Below are positions 61,130-64,000 of a DNA stretch of 64,000 bases, piece after piece. The stretch is from Valencia hispanica (taxonomy: Eukaryota > Chordata > Actinopteri > Cyprinodontiformes > Valenciidae). Under the pieces are notes generated by a model. That model was given only the letters and a program-made list of their open reading frames with translations. It made no database searches and was not told where the DNA came from. The position numbers and the translations under genes were made by a program. How positions within the stretch are numbered: the first letter of the stretch is position 1; each line of letters opens with the position of its first letter. Location of the stretch: assembly GCA_963556495.2 (NCBI GenBank), contig OY747701.1:38029001-38093000 (forward strand), written 5' to 3'.

Positions 61130-62080
61130 ATTTAAATATAGCAGCTTGTGTCGAGCTCCGGCCCATGGATAACCCAAACTCCTTTGTAAATGTGATACAT
61201 GCGGTGATAAGATCTCTGAATTCTTTCAGCACAGAGCCAGCACCACGCAATCTCTCGTGCTCGATACAATAAGGCTTAGTAACTGACTTCCCACTGAATG
61301 TAATTGGCTGGGGACTGTGTCAGCCTGCACTTCCTTTCACTTCGCAGCAGTTGTATTCATATCACTTGGCTATTATTTGCTCTGGCTGACCCTTTGATTG
61401 TAGGTATAAGCCCCTAGCTCCTCAAATAGCAACCTCGCTCAGCTGTTTCACGGCTGCGTTGCTGTTAGCAACAATAAAAAGAGCAATATGGAGATCAGTC
61501 TTTTCAATTAAACCTTTGATAGAAGGCAGAATCCGGAGGGACGGGGATTTTGCGCAGACACCATCCTGGGACTTTTACATCTGTCCCTCCCTATTCAGCC
61601 AGGTGTCTGTGTTTAAATCTTCAGGATTAACTCTGATAGCAATGATAGTTGAAACAGCCACAAAACCCCCTCCCCTCCTTTGTTGCCACAGCTCCTTTTT
61701 TATATCTCACATTAAGATCAAATCAAGCCATGCGCAACAGGACTCACTCCCCACCCTCCCCTGCCTTCTGCTGTCCAGAGAAAGACATCAGAGGTGGGAT
61801 TCATCCCCACTCTGGTCTGGCTGCTCCTCCAGACTCCCTTCCATCTGTGATCCTCAGGGAGAAGAAGAATATCTGACAAGGGGCTCATAAGCTTCTTAGC
61901 CCCCCTGTTGCCCAGCTCTCTCTCAGCCCATGTTTTCCTAATTTAGTTGTGTAAGAAGTCCGCTGCAAGGCCCTTGTGTGCTCTTTGGATTGAAATTTGC
62001 TTTGTGGTCCTAATAGACTGGCCATGTATATCAATTAACACTACTCACTCGTGGCAGGGTCAAACCTCTTGAGACCGGTA
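61130..62080. promoter_or_regulatory. candidate conserved elements right of elp4, II
   Basis: Nearly 1 kb without repeats, unlike its AT-rich flanks. Sites include ATGTAATTGGC near 61298, CCTAATTTAG near 61937 and CAATTAACAC near 62032. The 143-codon plus frame within it resembles no known protein. Possibly several elements. Confidence 0.35.
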
Positions 62081-62794
62081 GAGGTAATTCCTTTCTGACT
62101 ATTTCCTTATGGCATCAATAATGTGCGTTTAATTAGGTATCACTTTTTTTAAGTTCCTGCAGTAGCTTCATTTTTAGGTTGGCAAAGGATTGTATTTTAA
62201 AATACAGTTAAACTTGGTGATACTCCAATCTGTTGGACTGTAGATTTTCCATTCATCAGATCTGGCATTTGATTGGCTAATCCATTTGTGAAAATTAAAA
62301 TGTTGTTTCCTGTTCATTGAATTAATCAAAACTGATAACTTCCATTTGTTAACACGTGTATGTGATTGCTGTACAATAACATGATGGTATAAGTGTGCAT
62401 AACCTTAGATTAGTACTTTTTTGAAGTCACTTTTGATTTAAGTCAGAAAATGTGTACAAAAAGTTCAATCAATGATTAAACAATATTTTTGACAATATTT
62501 GCATGACAAAGGTTGCCTGTTTCTCCAAAGTTATTAAATAGAATAGATAGAAACTGGTTAGAGAGGCTTCCAACAGCAACACTGAAGAGCTGAATGACTG
62601 CAACAGATATTGCCAAGTCGTTCTGATGGACTCATACTTGAGTAGACTCAATGGTGTAATTAAATCAAAAGGGGTTTCAACTAAGTCTAAAGGTGAACAC
62701 ATTTTTGCACATTTTTCCTTCCTTTTTCCCTTGAATTTTTTTTGTTGAATTGTTCTGGATAAATGCAACCTTCCATGTGAAAACAAATGTTGAA

Positions 62795-62897
62795 ATCATC
62801 CGTCCATCTATCCATCCCCACTTATTCTTGTAAGGTTGCAGGGGTGGGGGCCTATTTCCAGTAGTCATTGTGTGAGAGGCAGGGTTCACATGTTGCC
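62795..62897 (-). mobile_element. SINE 3' tail, same family
   Basis: Minus-oriented and more diverged: CCATCTATCCATCC, then 'gtaaggttgcaggggtgggggcc' and 'gtgtgagaggcagggttcaca'. Confidence 0.6.
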
Positions 62898-63369
62898 AGT
62901 CTAAATAAATGTATCCTAATTTTTATGCATAGCAAAAACCTGGCTATTATGTAATTGTCATTCTATCGTATTCTGCTGGATGCAACACTATTAATTCTAT
63001 AGAGTTAATTGCAGCGCATGTTTTGCTATACGGTCTATGTTGGTTAGATAGAATCTCAACGGCAGAGGCAGCAACTTCCAACCAATTGTTTCTCATTCCT
63101 GTATTTCTATCTACAGAATTCTCTTTGTTCACCTTAACACAAGTGACAGGAAAAATAACACTTAGTTATCATCGTATTTCCTCTAATGTTTTTAACACAT
63201 CTTAATGGAGTAAATTGTATATCAGCACTTCTGCACAGAATTCTGCTGACATTTGGCATTAAAAACATTTTGCTGATTCATCTAGTTTTGTTTACTCTGA
63301 GCTGAATGGATGAATTTGAGTTCCCTCAACTAGAGGGTCACAAAGTTAAACACACAATGAAATAATTCC

Positions 63370-63560
63370 ATCTGCAGCTATTCATTTGAGAGTGTCCTCT
63401 TATCCGCACTGTAGCGCTGCGAGGTGACAGCGGGAGGCCAGCGGTCACAGATGGTTCTGCTGGGCTCCTTTGACTTTTTTCCCCCTGTTGTTGTTTTCTC
63501 ATGAACATGTTTGCCCTGTAATCCAGGATTAGCAGAGGGACTTTGTGTTAGTTTACAGCT
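63370..63560. promoter_or_regulatory. candidate conserved element right of elp4, III
   Basis: Balanced, repeat-free stretch left of a CA repeat, with CAGGATTAGC near 63525 and a GC-rich core. Weak. Confidence 0.25.
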
Positions 63561-63602
63561 GTAATACAACATTCGATTAATACTCTTTGCCCAACCACCA
63601 AC

Positions 63603-63631
63603 AGACACACACACACACACACATACACACA
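63603..63631. repeat. CA microsatellite
   Basis: An ACAC run with one T interruption. A second short CA tract lies near 63820-63840. Confidence 0.9.
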
Positions 63632-64000
63632 CGGGGTGTTAGAGCTCAAAGATAGTATTGGTTGCTTATTCTTTGCCTGAGGGAAATTAAACCTAATAGA
63701 TATTCAATCAGAAGTCTCTGTGGATGTCCACCTCATTCTGAGTCCCAAGAGTATCTTCAGCTCATATGTTGCCCTTTCTAAGTTACATAGAGGTGATGCT
63801 TTTGTCCGTGAAGATTAACACACACACACACAAACACACACTATCAGTGACAGAGGGGGCCTCAGAAAACCAGGCGGCTGCATATGGACTCTTGATATCA
63901 GTCAGTGGCCGTGTGATCTGGTTATGCAAAGTCTCCTAATCCCTACCTATAATGAATGCATGCTGGAATGGAGGAGAGGGGGTGTGATGAAATAGAGATA

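Larger units (their letters stand above)
57991..64000. other. region right of elp4: no recognised exon
   Basis: Six kilobases that would be immp1l intron 1 if synteny holds. They contain Tc1 (58490-59010) and Rex1-like LINE (59215-59995) relics, a short inverted repeat (58327-58358), candidate regulatory islands (60100-60580, 61130-62080, 63370-63560), a minus-oriented SINE tail (62795-62897) and CA repeats (63603-63631 and near 63820). 62090-62790 and 62900-63360 show nothing identifiable. Confidence 0.6.

Noticed and set aside
61459..61890. 143-codon plus-strand open frame as an immp1l or other exon
   Set aside because: No similarity to IMMP1L motifs, no matching splice structure, and no family pattern.
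1..64000. CRISPR array, operon, phage or plasmid signals
   Set aside because: The window is spliced vertebrate DNA. Direct repeats present are microsatellites and transposon copies.

Overview
The window is vertebrate nuclear DNA, almost certainly from a teleost fish. Evidence is the low gene density, AT-rich introns, and typical fish repeats: several Tc1-like lineages, hAT, PIF/Harbinger-like and TTAA-flanked elements, Rex1/Babar-like LINE relics, and a tRNA-derived SINE with an ATGG-repeat tail. The species cannot be named from the sequence alone.

One protein-coding gene is recognised: elp4 (Elongator complex subunit 4) on the minus strand. Nine coding exons lie between 57802 and 26781. All have GT/AG borders, and the reading frame stays open across every junction, giving 1092 nt or 364 codons. 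The last exon (about 43 residues in human ELP4) was not found, so intron 9 runs off the left edge of the window and is at least 26.8 kb long. In vertebrates ELP4 is the tail-to-tail neighbour of PAX6, and its large last intron carries PAX6 downstream enhancers. By inference the left 27 kb of this window is pax6 cis-regulatory territory. No pax6 exon is in view.

Layout: 1-26780 is intron 9, with scattered enhancer-like islands and transposon relics (TTAA MITE at 4.6 kb, Tc1 pieces at 5.6 and 12.2 kb, LINE relics at 3.0 and 8.1 kb, SINE at 10.9 kb, Sleeping Beauty-like Tc1 at 16.1-18.2 kb, Harbinger-like MITE at 24.8-25.5 kb, Tc1-type MITE at 26.0 kb). 26.8-57.8 kb is the rest of elp4. It includes a nested pair of hAT elements in intron 7 with identical 8-bp target duplications, a 501-bp TTAA-flanked MITE, a 62-bp AT microsatellite in intron 3, a Tc1 relic in intron 2, and an uninterrupted (GAA)56 tract in intron 1. 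57.8-58.0 kb looks like a short divergent promoter (two CCAAT boxes, a YY1-like site at the start codon). The expected divergent partner is immp1l, for which only a possible non-coding first-exon donor is visible. 58.2-64 kb has no recognisable exon, two transposon relics and several enhancer-like islands.

No bacterial-type system, CRISPR array or RNA gene is seen. The most interesting content is the probable regulatory landscape, the GAA tract and the dated transposon insertions.
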